Shown: positions 25,056-33,977, counted from the stretch's first letter. The stretch is 64,000 nt of DNA from Microbacterium esteraromaticum (GCF_900163815.1 NZ_FUKO01000019.1:124001-188000); one strand, 5' to 3'. Numbers and translations: made by a program. Notes: generated from the sequence alone by a model not told the origin.

Positions 25056-26775
25056 GGTGCTCCTCCTTGCTCGCTGCGGCATCGGCGTCGACGGCCGGGC
25101 TGGCATCCGCCTCATCATCCGCCACACCGAGGTACGCCTCGATGACCCGCTCGTCGGCGGCGATCTCGGCGGGCGTGCCGTCGGCGAGCACCTCGCCGAA
25201 GTTCAGCACGATGATGTGGTCGCACGTGTCGAGCACCATGCCCACGTTGTGCTCGATGAACACCAGCGTCAAGCCATCAGCAGCCAGTGAGCGGATCAGC
25301 GTCGACAGGCCTTCGGCCTCGACGTGGTTCATTCCGGCAGCCGGCTCATCGAGGATGAGCAGCGACGGGTCTGCAGCCAGCGCACGAGCGATCTCGAGTC
25401 GGCGCTGGTCTCCGTACGAGAGGCTCTTTGCGGTGTCGTTCGCCTTGTCGAGCAGTCCGACGCGGCGCAGGCACCGGGCAGCGTGCTCCAGAGCCTGCTG
25501 CTCATCGCGACGTGCGGATGGCAGCCAGAGCAGGCGGCGCAGGAACGTCGGCTTGGCGACGAGGTGCGCGCCGATGAGCACGTTCTCCAACGCGGTCAGA
25601 CGGTTGAACAGCTTGGAGTGCTGGAAGGTGCGGGTGACACCGGCTGCGGCGATCTTGTGCACCGGAGTGCGCCCGACCGTGACACCGAGAACCTGGGCCG
25701 TGCCCGATGAGGGCGGAATGAGACCGCTGATCATGTTGACCAGCGTCGTCTTGCCGGCGCCGTTTGGCCCGATCAGTCCCACGACTTCGCCGCTGCGCAC
25801 CGTGAGGTCGACGCTGCGCACGGCATGCACGCCGCCGTACTCCTTCGACAGGCCCTTGAGCTCGACGATGATGTCGCCCTTCGCCGGGTGCTGGCGGCCG
25901 ACGAATGGCACACCGCTGTCGAGCGTGCTCACATCGACCCGCTGCTTGCGCCGCGGGATGAGGCTGGCGATGCCACCGGGCAGGTAGAGGATCACCAGAA
26001 GCAGCAGCAGACCCGAGATGAATGGCCGGATCCAACCGGCTTCGATGCCGATCATGCGCTGCAGTTCGGGCAGCAGCGTCTGGAATCCGCTGCCGAGGAT
26101 CGGCCCGAGGAAGTTCGCTGTTCCACCGACGACGGCGGTGACGAGGCCGTCGATGGCCTTGTCGAATGCGAAGTCCTCTGGTGCGATCAGGCGCAGGTAG
26201 TACGCCCACATAACCCCGTACAGGCCGGCGAGCACACCAGCGGCGACGAACGCACTCAGACGGTGCCCGCTGACGTTGATGCCGATCGAGCGCGCCGCCA
26301 GCTCATCCTCGCGGATGGCTTCAAGGGCGCGCCCGTAGCGGGAGCGGGCCTGACGCCAGAACCAGTACGCGACGATCAACAGGATCAGCCAGGCGATCAG
26401 CGGAGTCATGATCTTCGGAACGGGCATGCCCTGAGCGCCACCGGTCCATTCGGCGTTCAAGATGAAGATGCGGATGGCCTCGGCGAAGCCGAGGGTGGCG
26501 ATGGCGAGGAAGACACCGCGCAATCGCATGGTGGGAAGCCCCAGGATGACGGCGGCCAGAGCGCCGACGAGCATGCCGACGACCATCGCGAACAGCAGCG
26601 TGGGAATCGGGCCCCACGTATCCGGGGTGGGCGTGATACTGGCCGCGGTGAAGGCCGCGATGCCCGCGAACCCCGCCTGCGCGAGGCTCAGCTGGCCCGC
26701 GATGAGCACCGCATAGAACGAGAACGCGAAGACGCCGTTCAGCGCGAGGAAGACGAGAGTCGATTCGGTGAACAT
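25048..26775 (-). CDS. livM: fused LivM permease - LivG ATPase
   Basis: This single 575-residue protein joins a LivM-type permease (residues 1-310, about eight to ten helices, with the GLPTMRLRGVFLAIATLGFA loop) to a LivG-type ATPase (325-550: Walker A GPNGAGKTT, signature LSYGDQRRLEIARAL, Walker B LLILDEPAAGMN). In E. coli these are separate genes; fused LivMG proteins are known in actinobacteria. ATG 26775 is used since it sits behind gggaggt and overlaps the livH stop (TGATG). A charged tail (EEHHD) follows the ATPase. Confidence 0.93.
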   Translation of the reverse strand: MFTESTLVFLALNGVFAFSFYAVLIAGQLSLAQAGFAGIAAFTAASITPTPDTWGPIPTLLFAMVVGMLVGALAAVILGLPTMRLRGVFLAIATLGFAEAIRIFILNAEWTGGAQGMPVPKIMTPLIAWLILLIVAYWFWRQARSRYGRALEAIREDELAARSIGINVSGHRLSAFVAAGVLAGLYGVMWAYYLRLIAPEDFAFDKAIDGLVTAVVGGTANFLGPILGSGFQTLLPELQRMIGIEAGWIRPFISGLLLLLVILYLPGGIASLIPRRKQRVDVSTLDSGVPFVGRQHPAKGDIIVELKGLSKEYGGVHAVRSVDLTVRSGEVVGLIGPNGAGKTTLVNMISGLIPPSSGTAQVLGVTVGRTPVHKIAAAGVTRTFQHSKLFNRLTALENVLIGAHLVAKPTFLRRLLWLPSARRDEQQALEHAARCLRRVGLLDKANDTAKSLSYGDQRRLEIARALAADPSLLILDEPAAGMNHVEAEGLSTLIRSLAADGLTLVFIEHNVGMVLDTCDHIIVLNFGEVLADGTPAEIAADERVIEAYLGVADDEADASPAVDADAAASKEEHHD

Positions 26776-27650
26776 CACACCTCCCGGATCTTGCGCTTGC
26801 CGAACAGACCCTGGGGGCGCAGCAGCAGGATGACGAACAGCAGGGCGAATGCGATCAGGTCGCGCCAGCTGGAGCCGACGTACTGGATCGCGAACACCTC
26901 GGCGATGCCGAGGATGAGTCCGCCGAGCAGTGCTCCGGGCAGCGAGCCCATACCGCCGACGATGATCACTGCCAGACCCTTGAGTTCGATCGCGCTGCCC
27001 ATGCCCAGTTGCGCGCTGTTCACACTTAGCGCGAAGAGAACACCCGCGACCGCGCCGAGCGCTGTGGAGATGGCGAACGTCATGCCGGTCACCCGGTCGA
27101 CGTTCACGCCGAGAACCCGAGCAGCGCCCGGGTTCTCGGCGACCGCACGCATCGAGCGGCCGAGCGATGACCGGCTGACGAGAACCGTCAGCGCGATCAT
27201 CAGACCAAGCGACACGGCGATGATGACGATCTGCAGCGAGCTGACCGTGGTATCGCCGAATGTGATCGTGTCGTCCGGCACCGTGCCGGCGGGGAACCGG
27301 CGGGTGTTCGGTCCGAAGACGGCCTGCATGAGCGCGATGATCATCCCGCCCACCGCGATCGATGAGATCAGACCGGCGAAGTGCGCGTCCGGGCGGTCCT
27401 TCAACGGGCGGAATGCGATCCGTTCGATGAGCAGACCCATGATCGCGCCGAAGGCGAACACGAGGACGAGCACGACGGCGATCGGAAGGTCGAACGCGTC
27501 GGTGAGCCAGATGCCGACGAACGCCGAGGCGGCGAACGCGGCCGGATGGGCCAGGTTCAGTCGATCTAGGATCCCGAACACCAGCGTGAAGCCGATGGCG
27601 AACAGGGCATAGAGCGAACCGAGGAACAGGCCGTTCATCAGCTGCTGCAT
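26775..27650 (-). CDS. livH: branched-chain amino-acid-type ABC transporter permease LivH
   Basis: The 291-residue protein has eight or so membrane helices and begins MQQLMNGLFLGSLYALFAIG, the typical LivH N-terminus. It carries the GRSMRAVAENPGAARVLG cytoplasmic loop that contacts the ATPase. It forms the membrane channel with the LivM part of the fused protein. It lies 48 bases after livK and overlaps livMG by one base. Confidence 0.92.
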   Translation of the reverse strand: MQQLMNGLFLGSLYALFAIGFTLVFGILDRLNLAHPAAFAASAFVGIWLTDAFDLPIAVVLVLVFAFGAIMGLLIERIAFRPLKDRPDAHFAGLISSIAVGGMIIALMQAVFGPNTRRFPAGTVPDDTITFGDTTVSSLQIVIIAVSLGLMIALTVLVSRSSLGRSMRAVAENPGAARVLGVNVDRVTGMTFAISTALGAVAGVLFALSVNSAQLGMGSAIELKGLAVIIVGGMGSLPGALLGGLILGIAEVFAIQYVGSSWRDLIAFALLFVILLLRPQGLFGKRKIREV

Positions 27651-27672
27651 GAGAGGTCTTCTCCGATCAGAG

Positions 27673-27702
27673 GATCAGGCGATCAGGCGATCGGTCGATC
27701 AG
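27673..27702. repeat. 8-bp tandem repeat across the livK stop codon
   Basis: Units gatcaggc, gatcaggc, gatcggtc and a partial gatcag run head to tail from 27673 to 27702. The last unit contains the livK stop codon. It fills most of the 48-base livK-livH gap. Confidence 0.7.
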
Positions 27703-28874
27703 TTCAGGACGGTGAACTTGCCATCCTTGACGATCTGCACGACGGCCGGGTGCTCAGCGTCGCGGTCCTTGTTGATGCTGATCGAGCCGAGCGGTGTGGC
27801 CAGATCCTTGACCTCGGTGAGGCTCTGCTGCACATCGGTGCGCTCGCCGGAGCAGTTCGCACGCACAGCGTGGTCGACGATCAGCATGCCGGTGTACGCC
27901 TGAGCGGCGAACTGGTCGGGGCCTGCGCCGTACTTCTCCTCGAACGCCTTCATGAAGGCGGTGTTCTCGGGGCTGTCGGATGCAGAGTTCCAGGCAGCAC
28001 CGACGATCACGTCTTCGGCGGCCTGACCGGCGTCCTTCATCAGAGCAGGGTTGTTGAAGCCGTTGCCGCCGATGATCGGCTCGTTGATGCCGAGCTCACG
28101 CGCCTGGGTCACCAGCGGAATGGCAGCCTCGATGAGAGCCGACACCACGATCGCGTCGGGGTTCTTCTCCTTCGCTGCGGTCAGGAGGCTGCGGAAGTCG
28201 GTGTCCTTGACCGAGAACTTCAGGGTGTCCAGCACCTCGATGCCCTGATCCTTCAGCGCCGATTCCATGACCTCGAAGCCGGACTCCGTGAACGCATCGT
28301 CGTTGCTGTACATCACGACGACCTTCTTCAGGCCGAGCTTCTCGCTTGCGGCCTGGATGGTCTGCGGGATGACCTGCGCCTCGGTGAGCGAGTCGCGGAA
28401 GATGAAGTCGCCCTGCGCGGTGATGCCGGTTGCGGTGTTGGAGATGGCGAGCACGGGTACGCCAGCCTCCTGAGCCACCGGCTGCGCCTGGAAAGCGGTG
28501 TTCGAAAGGGTGGGACCGATGATGAGGCTGGTGCCGTTGCCGACGAAAGTCTCGAAGACGCTGATGGCCTGACGGGGGTCGCTGCCGTCGTCTTCGACCT
28601 TCAGGTCGTACTTGACGCCGTCCTTGGCGTTGAGGTCGGCGAGGGCCAGCTCGAGACCCTTCTGCTGCGACTCGCCGTAGCTGGCCGCACCGCCGGTGAG
28701 GCTGAGCGCCGCGCCCACGGGGACAGTGCCCTCGATGACGCAGCTGTCGCCGCTGCCGGTGCCCTTCAGGCCTTCGGCGGAGGTGCCGCCATCGCCGCCG
28801 TCGTTGGCACTGCAGCCGGCGAGAACGAGCGCAGAGGCGGACAGGGCGACCGCGGTGCGAAGAATTTTACGCAT
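27699..28874 (-). CDS. livK: substrate-binding lipoprotein of the liv transporter
   Basis: The product is 391 residues. The signal ends in the lipobox LAGCS near residue 20, so it is membrane-anchored outside the cell. A Gly/Asp linker leads into a type I periplasmic-binding-protein fold (VGAALSLTGGAASYGESQ, VAQEAGVPVLAISNTATG). It captures branched-chain amino acids or a related ligand, possibly short amides or hydroxy acids, since lldD lies at the operon end. ATG 28874 is set by the ttggaaatcac leader and the signal peptide. It is the first gene of the operon. Confidence 0.9.
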   Translation of the reverse strand: MRKILRTAVALSASALVLAGCSANDGGDGGTSAEGLKGTGSGDSCVIEGTVPVGAALSLTGGAASYGESQQKGLELALADLNAKDGVKYDLKVEDDGSDPRQAISVFETFVGNGTSLIIGPTLSNTAFQAQPVAQEAGVPVLAISNTATGITAQGDFIFRDSLTEAQVIPQTIQAASEKLGLKKVVVMYSNDDAFTESGFEVMESALKDQGIEVLDTLKFSVKDTDFRSLLTAAKEKNPDAIVVSALIEAAIPLVTQARELGINEPIIGGNGFNNPALMKDAGQAAEDVIVGAAWNSASDSPENTAFMKAFEEKYGAGPDQFAAQAYTGMLIVDHAVRANCSGERTDVQQSLTEVKDLATPLGSISINKDRDAEHPAVVQIVKDGKFTVLN

Positions 28875-29009
28875 GTGATTTCCAATCGACGAGGCACAGG
28901 GATTGCAGACTGCCGATGGGGACACGAAGCACCGTGCCACCGGGGGAGAGCGCGTCAGCCTCTTCGTTGCGCACTCGGTACGGCATTGGGTCGATCATAA
29001 TGCGGGTTG

Positions 29010-29366
29010 TCACCAGAGAACGGCGATACCCGCGTTCACGAGGGTGAGGATGCCGACGCCCCAGAACAGCACCGGCGGCACGGCGCCCGACTTCCGCTGA
29101 CGGGCCTGCCCGATGCCGAGGAACGCGGCGACGATCAGCAGGATCACCAGCTTCGTGCCGATCTTCATCATGTTCATCTTCACGTCCTCGGGCAGGCCCC
29201 AGGGGGCGGCGAGAGCGAGGCCGGCGACGGCGGCGATCGTCACGCCGATCTGCATCAGGCGGGTGATCTCGCGCTTGCCTCCGAAGGCTTGTACGGCCCA
29301 GGCTCCGAAGAGCACGGCGAAGCCGATGAGGTGGATGAAAAGAACGATGTGGCGCAGGGTTTCCAT
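29010..29366 (-). CDS. small four-helix membrane protein of unknown function
   Basis: The product is 118 residues with four predicted membrane segments (near 8-26, 36-56, 70-86, 97-116). The first is IVLFIHLIGFAVLFGAWAVQ. No catalytic motif is seen, though the His in the first helix and the HLIGFA pattern recall small heme-associated or Fe-S-associated membrane families. No ribosome site; TAGCCT six bases before ATG 29366 implies a leaderless message. It lies alone between livK and the rib operon. Confidence 0.75.
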   Translation of the reverse strand: METLRHIVLFIHLIGFAVLFGAWAVQAFGGKREITRLMQIGVTIAAVAGLALAAPWGLPEDVKMNMMKIGTKLVILLIVAAFLGIGQARQRKSGAVPPVLFWGVGILTLVNAGIAVLW

Positions 29367-29372
29367 GCCCCT

Positions 29373-29378
29373 AGGCTA
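29373..29378 (-). promoter_or_regulatory. -10 box of a leaderless promoter for the four-helix membrane protein
   Basis: TAGCCT on the minus strand lies six bases before ATG 29366. Confidence 0.5.
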
Positions 29379-29407
29379 TCCATCTCTGTGCGTTGGCGTG
29401 GCCGCGC

Positions 29408-29884
29408 TCAACCGCGCAGCTGCTGCACGATGCGGGCGGTGCGGATCGCGGCATCCGCTGCCTCAGCGCCTTTGTCCTCTTTCGAGTCCGGCAGCCCGGC
29501 TCGGTCGAGCCCCTGCTGCTCGTCGTCGAGGGTCAGCACGCCGAAGCCGATCGGCTTGGCGGCATCGAGCGCGACGCGGGTCAGACCGTCAGTCGTGGCC
29601 GCGGAGACGTATTCGAAATGCGGCGTCCCACCGCGGATGATGACGCCCAGGGCGACCACGGCATCCGCTCCTCCGGCGAACGCGGCTTGTGCGGCCAGCG
29701 CCAGTTCGAACGACCCGGGAACGCGCACCAGCGAGTGCTCGGCGCCAGCGGCGTCGAGCGTGCACCGCGCCCCGGCGATGAGGGCGTTCGAGATCACTTC
29801 GTGCCAGGTGCCGGCGACGATGACGACGCGCAGACCGCTGCCGTCGATGGGGCTGGTGGGGGTGGGGGCTCCGGCGCCGCTCAT
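29408..29884 (-). CDS. ribH: 6,7-dimethyl-8-ribityllumazine synthase
   Basis: This 158-residue subunit makes an icosahedral or pentameric complex that condenses the RibBA and RibD products to lumazine. Family motifs are VPGSFELALAA, GVIIRGGTPHFEYV (with the catalytic His) and GFGVLTLDDEQQ. ATG 29884 overlaps the ribBA stop by four bases. It is the last gene of the FMN-riboswitch-controlled operon. Confidence 0.95.
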   Translation of the reverse strand: MSGAGAPTPTSPIDGSGLRVVIVAGTWHEVISNALIAGARCTLDAAGAEHSLVRVPGSFELALAAQAAFAGGADAVVALGVIIRGGTPHFEYVSAATTDGLTRVALDAAKPIGFGVLTLDDEQQGLDRAGLPDSKEDKGAEAADAAIRTARIVQQLRG

Positions 29885-31152
29885 GCGTCGTCCTTTCCGC
29901 TGGCGAGTGCCGCGGCCAGCTCGGCTTCGCCGATGATGTGGCCCATGCGATCGCGCTTGGTCTCGAGGTACTGGTGGTTGTTGGGGCCGACTCCGACGAT
30001 CAGCGGAACCTGCTCGATGACGTCGAGGCCGAGTTCGCGCAGCCGCGCGACCTTCTCAGTGTTGTTGGTCAGCAGCCGCACCTTGGAGATGCCGAGGTCG
30101 GTCAGGATGCTGGCCGCTGCCGCGTACTCGCGGGCGTCGGCGGGCAGCCCCAGAGCGAGGTTGGCGTCGACGGTGTCGAGTCCGCCCTCCTGCAGGCTGT
30201 AGGCGCGCAGCTTGTTGATGAGGCCGATGCCGCGGCCCTCGTGGCCGCGCATGTAGATGACGACGCCGCCGTCGCGGTCGATCAGGTCGAGCGCGGTCTG
30301 CAACTGGGGTCCGCACTCGCACTTGAGTGAGCCGAACGCCTCACCGGTGAGGCACTCCGAGTGCACGCGAACCAGGGCGGTCTCACCAGGCTCACCGGAG
30401 ACCACGGCGATGTGATCGGTGTTCGTCGTGCGGTCCTTGTATGCGAGCACACGGAACGTTCCGTGCTTCGTCGGCACGGTCGCGTCAGCGCGCAGACTCA
30501 CCCGACGACGCCGCAGCGCTGCCGGGGTGCTGTCATCGAGTGGGTCATGCTCGTTGAGGTGCGCGATGAGCTGCTCGATGGTGATAACCGGAACGCCATC
30601 GCGGGCGCCGAGCTCCATCAGCTCGGGCAGGCGCATCATCTCGCCGTCTTCGGCGACGACTTCGGCGATCGCGCCGACCGGGCGCACCCCGGCCAGACGC
30701 ATCAGCTCTACCGCGGCCTCGGTGTGGCCGCTGCGCTCGCGCACACCGCCGTCGACGGCTCGCAGCGGCAGCACGTGACCCGGACGGATGATGCTCGTCG
30801 CGGTCGACGCCGGGTCGGCGAGCACGTTGAGGGTGTGGGCTCGGTCGCTCGCGCTGATGCCCGTGGTGACACCGCTGGCGGCATCCACGCTCACCGTGTA
30901 AGCCGTGGAGCGCGCGTCTTCATTGTTCTCGACCATGGGCGGAAGATTGAGGTGATCGGCGAGGTCAGCGGGCATCGGCGCGCACACGAACCCTGATGAC
31001 CAGCGCACCATCCAGGCGACGGCTGCGGGCGTGGCGAGCTCGGCCGACAGGATGACGTCGCCCTCGTTCTCGCGATCTTCGTCATCAGCGACGATAATCG
31101 GCTTTCCGGCGCGCAGCGCGTCGAGAGCCTCGGGAATAGTGGAAAGGCTCAT
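29881..31152 (-). CDS. ribBA: bifunctional 3,4-DHBP synthase / GTP cyclohydrolase II
   Basis: The product is 423 residues. Residues 1-205 are the dihydroxybutanone-phosphate synthase (DDEDRENEGD, TGISASDRAHT, RPGHVLPL, RSGHTEA). Residues 206-423 are GTP cyclohydrolase II with zinc cysteines in HSECLTGEAFGSLKCECG and the YMRGHEGRGIGL motif. The two activities supply both precursors of lumazine. ATG 31152 follows cggaaggaggctcacg and overlaps the ribE stop; the open frame extending to 31437 lies within ribE and is a shadow. Confidence 0.95.
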   Translation of the reverse strand: MSLSTIPEALDALRAGKPIIVADDEDRENEGDVILSAELATPAAVAWMVRWSSGFVCAPMPADLADHLNLPPMVENNEDARSTAYTVSVDAASGVTTGISASDRAHTLNVLADPASTATSIIRPGHVLPLRAVDGGVRERSGHTEAAVELMRLAGVRPVGAIAEVVAEDGEMMRLPELMELGARDGVPVITIEQLIAHLNEHDPLDDSTPAALRRRRVSLRADATVPTKHGTFRVLAYKDRTTNTDHIAVVSGEPGETALVRVHSECLTGEAFGSLKCECGPQLQTALDLIDRDGGVVIYMRGHEGRGIGLINKLRAYSLQEGGLDTVDANLALGLPADAREYAAAASILTDLGISKVRLLTNNTEKVARLRELGLDVIEQVPLIVGVGPNNHQYLETKRDRMGHIIGEAELAAALASGKDDA

Positions 31153-31784
31153 CGTGAGCCTCCTTCCGTAGGGGTGCGGAACGCGAGCAGGCGTTCCACA
31201 TGTCGGGCGAGAATGTCGGTTTCGAGGTTGACGACGTCGCCGACGGCGAGGGCGCCGAGAGTGGTCGCGGTGAGGGTCTCCGGAATCAGTGAGACCTCGA
31301 ACCAGGCTTCGGAGGCGCCTGCCGAAGGTGCACTGACCGCGCTGACCGTGAGTGACGTGCCGGCGACGCTGATCGATCCCTTGTCGACGACGAGCGGCGC
31401 GAGAGTCGACGGGATGCTGAACCGCAGTACGCTCCACTGCTTGCCCGGGCGCACCTCGAGAACGGTGCCGACCCCATCTACGTGACCCTGCACGATATGT
31501 CCGCCCAGTCGCGCGCCGACGGGCATCGCCTTCTCGATGTTGACGCGCGACCCGACGTTCACCGCGCCGAGCGCCGAGACATCGAGCGTCTGCTTCATGA
31601 CGTCGGCGTCGAAGGTATCGGCGGTCGAGCCGACGACCGTCAGACAGACGCCGCCTACCGCGATCGACTCGCCGTGCACGGCGTCGGATGCCGCATGCGG
31701 AGCGCGCACGGTGAGTCGCCAGCCGTCTCCGCTAGGCGAGATCGCGGCGATCTCACCGACCTCTTCGATGATTCCGGTGAACAT
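31149..31784 (-). CDS. ribE: riboflavin synthase alpha chain
   Basis: This 211-residue protein is made of two lumazine-binding repeats; the first begins MFTGIIEEVGEI and the second begins near GGHIVQGHVDGVG. It dismutates two lumazines to riboflavin and the RibH substrate. ATG 31784 follows gaaaggacactg and overlaps the ribD stop by one base. The frame upstream to 31850 is within ribD and rejected. Confidence 0.95.
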   Translation of the reverse strand: MFTGIIEEVGEIAAISPSGDGWRLTVRAPHAASDAVHGESIAVGGVCLTVVGSTADTFDADVMKQTLDVSALGAVNVGSRVNIEKAMPVGARLGGHIVQGHVDGVGTVLEVRPGKQWSVLRFSIPSTLAPLVVDKGSISVAGTSLTVSAVSAPSAGASEAWFEVSLIPETLTATTLGALAVGDVVNLETDILARHVERLLAFRTPTEGGSR

Positions 31785-32812
31785 CAGTGTCCTTTCGATT
31801 CCACGATGGGGTGAGCGATGGCGAGCATGTCGTCGCCGAGCGGCATCCACTCATCGACCTGCAGTCGGCGGGCATCGACGATCGTGCCGACGCCGACGTC
31901 CGTGAGGGCAAGACGGTCGCCGCCGAGCAGCACGGGGGCGATGTAGGCCAGCACCGTGTCGGCGAGCCCCGCGGCGATGAAAGCGCTCGCGAGCGTCGGG
32001 CCGCCCTCGACGAAGACGCGCTGGATGCCGCGTTCGCGGAGGTTGTCGACGACGGCGGTGAGATCGTGGGTGCGGTAGAAGAGCGGTGCGTGCGGATGCT
32101 GACGCAGCGCGGCATCCGATGGTGTCTCACGGCTGCCGATCACAACGGGGACGGGCTGAGTCGGGTACCGTGCATCGCCGTCCCGCGCGGTGAGCGCCGG
32201 GTCATCCGCGAGCACCGTCCCGGTGCCCACGATGATCGCGTCGGCGTCGGCGCGGCGACGGTGCACATCGGCGCGAGCGGCCGGTCCGGTGATCCACTGG
32301 CTGGTGCCATCTGATGCTGCCGCGCGGCCATCCAGACTCTGCGCCCACTTCACGGTGATGTGCGGGCGGCCGAGATGCTGCACCACCAGCCAGTCGGCCA
32401 TGAGCAGTCGTGCGGCGTCGGCCTGCTCTCCCGAGGCGACGTCGACGCCGGCCGCGCGCAGCCGCGCAGCACCGCCGCTGGAGATGGCACCCGGATCATC
32501 GAGGGCGAAGACGACGCGGCTGATGCCGGCGTCGATGAGCGCCAGCGCACAGGGGCCGGTGCGTCCGGTGTGATTGCAGGGTTCGAGGGTGACGACTGCG
32601 GTGGCGCCATGCGTCTGCTCTGGAGTGAGCGCGGAGAGGGCCTCGATCTCTGCGTGCGGCGTGCCGGCGCCGCCATGCCAGCCTTCCGCGAGGAGCTCGC
32701 CGTCGGCGGAGAGAATGACAGCACCGACTTGCGGGTTGAGACCGCGCGGGCCGTTGGACGCGATCTCGATGGCGCGCAACATGGCGCTGCGCTCTGCCTC
32801 GGTCACTGCCAT
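31784..32812 (-). CDS. ribD: bifunctional riboflavin deaminase-reductase
   Basis: The product is 342 residues. Residues 1-145 form the deaminase with PHAEIEAL (zinc His, catalytic Glu) and TLEPCNHTGRTGPC (zinc cysteines). The remainder is the NADPH reductase (KWAQSLDGRAAASDG, VEGGPTLASAF). It performs the second and third steps from GTP toward riboflavin. It is the first gene of the operon behind the FMN riboswitch. Its ribosome site (GAGGAC) can pair with an upstream CCTC in a small hairpin. Confidence 0.95.
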   Translation of the reverse strand: MAVTEAERSAMLRAIEIASNGPRGLNPQVGAVILSADGELLAEGWHGGAGTPHAEIEALSALTPEQTHGATAVVTLEPCNHTGRTGPCALALIDAGISRVVFALDDPGAISSGGAARLRAAGVDVASGEQADAARLLMADWLVVQHLGRPHITVKWAQSLDGRAAASDGTSQWITGPAARADVHRRRADADAIIVGTGTVLADDPALTARDGDARYPTQPVPVVIGSRETPSDAALRQHPHAPLFYRTHDLTAVVDNLRERGIQRVFVEGGPTLASAFIAAGLADTVLAYIAPVLLGGDRLALTDVGVGTIVDARRLQVDEWMPLGDDMLAIAHPIVESKGH

Positions 32813-32872
32813 CCGTCGTCCTCTTCGAGGCTCCGGGGGTGGCCGAACTCGCGCGTAAGCGCTTTGTGCTGC

Positions 32873-33000
32873 CTCTCTTCCGGACTAGCGAGCTTTCGCT
32901 CGCATCACCGTCGGTTCCGGAATTTCACCGGATCGGCGCCTGAGAACAGGCGTTCGCGGACTATCACCGCCGGTTCGGATTCACACCGACCCCGGAGCAC
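32873..33000 (-). ncRNA. FMN riboswitch (RFN element) upstream of ribD
   Basis: On the minus strand the conserved blocks appear in order: GGTCGGTGTGAATCC, GAACCGGCGGTGATAGTCC, an arm closed by GCCTGTTCTCAGGC, CGATCCGGTGAAATTCCGG, ACCGACGGTGATG, a variable arm GCGAGCGAAAGCTCGC, then AGTCCGGAAGAGAG. This is the FMN aptamer, closed by CCGG/CCGG. It ends about 60 bases before ribD. The short hairpin CCTC-GAA-GAGG (32820-32830) that hides the ribD ribosome site suggests translational rather than termination control; that part is inferred. Confidence 0.93.
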
Positions 33001-33078
33001 GTTGCTGCTCCGAGTGTACCCAACGCGGCGCATTCTGTTTCATTCCGGCCACTCGATGACGTCGGCGCGGGATGATTC

Positions 33079-33942
33079 CTACTTCAGCAGGCGCGACAGG
33101 CGGCGGTCGGCGAGCAGCTTGCCACCGGTCTGGCAGGTGGGACAGTACTCCAGCGAGCGATCGGCGAAGAACACGCTGCGGATCTCGTCTCCGCAGACCG
33201 GACACGCCTCGCCGCGCCGGGCATGCACCTGCATGCCGCGTCGCTTGGCGTCTTTGAGATCCGCAGGCGGCTTGCCCGCCGCCGCCTGAACCGCTTCTCG
33301 CAGCGTCGACTGCATTGCGCCGTACAGTCGATCGATCGTCGGCGCGTCGAGACTTCCCGCTGGCGCGTAGGGCGACATCTTCGCCGCGTGCAGGATCTCA
33401 TCGCTGTAGGCGTTGCCGATTCCCGCGATGAGCCCCTGGTCCCGCAGCAGCCCTTTGATCTGCGTGCGCCGATCAGCGAGCAGACCGGCGAAGACATCGC
33501 GGGTGAACGAAGCATCCACTGGGTCCGGACCCAGTCTCGCTATGCCCGGCACGTCGGATGCTGATCGCACGACGTACACCGCCAGCGACTTCTTCGTACC
33601 CGCCTCGGTCAGATCGAAGCCGCTGCCGTCATCCATGGACACCCGCAGCGCAATGGGGCTCCGGCCGGGTTTGATGAGCGTCGTGGAGAGCTCGTCGTAC
33701 CAGCGCATCCATCCGGCTTTCGCGAGGTGGAAGATCAGGTGCAGCTCATCACCGAGGCACACGTCGATGAACTTTCCGTGCCGCAGGACTCCCGTGATGG
33801 TCTGCCCGTGCAACGCCGTGATCGGCGGATCATAGGTCTTCAGCGCCGCGATCGTTCCGACGCTCGTGCGCGTGACTGCGCGTCCGGTGGCGCGCTCGGA
33901 CAGGAAAGCGACGAGGCCCTGAACTTCCGGCATCTCCGGCAT
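33079..33942 (-). CDS. mutM: formamidopyrimidine-DNA glycosylase family protein (MutM/Fpg or Nei-like)
   Basis: The product is 287 residues. The N-terminus MPEMPEVQ supplies Pro2 and Glu3 of the glycosylase/lyase active site. LRHGKFIDV gives the DNA-binding Lys, IAGIGNAYSDEILHAA is the helix-two-turn-helix, and the C-terminal zinc finger has CPVCGD and CPTCQTGG. It removes oxidised purines and nicks the abasic site. The actinobacterial family has several paralogs, so 8-oxoguanine specificity is not certain. TAGTCA and CAGGAT lie 17 bases apart, ending six bases before ATG 33942, so it may be leaderless. Confidence 0.87.
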   Translation of the reverse strand: MPEMPEVQGLVAFLSERATGRAVTRTSVGTIAALKTYDPPITALHGQTITGVLRHGKFIDVCLGDELHLIFHLAKAGWMRWYDELSTTLIKPGRSPIALRVSMDDGSGFDLTEAGTKKSLAVYVVRSASDVPGIARLGPDPVDASFTRDVFAGLLADRRTQIKGLLRDQGLIAGIGNAYSDEILHAAKMSPYAPAGSLDAPTIDRLYGAMQSTLREAVQAAAGKPPADLKDAKRRGMQVHARRGEACPVCGDEIRSVFFADRSLEYCPTCQTGGKLLADRRLSRLLK

Positions 33943-33948
33943 GCAGAC

Positions 33949-33977
33949 ATCCTGCCACGGGCACAGGACACTGACTA
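33949..33977 (-). promoter_or_regulatory. leaderless promoter of mutM
   Basis: TAGTCA (-35, 33972-33977) and CAGGAT (-10, 33949-33954) are spaced by 17 bases on the minus strand, six bases before ATG 33942. Confidence 0.45.

Noticed and set aside
25825..27612. 595-residue plus frame opposite livMG and livH
   Set aside because: Antisense to two transporter genes with clear Walker and permease motifs.
27651..27702. CRISPR-like short repeats near livK
   Set aside because: The units are 8 bp, contiguous and without spacers; no CRISPR array or cas gene is in the window.
31153..31437. 95-residue extension of RibBA
   Set aside because: It lies in ribE coding DNA out of frame; a strong ribosome site marks ATG 31152.
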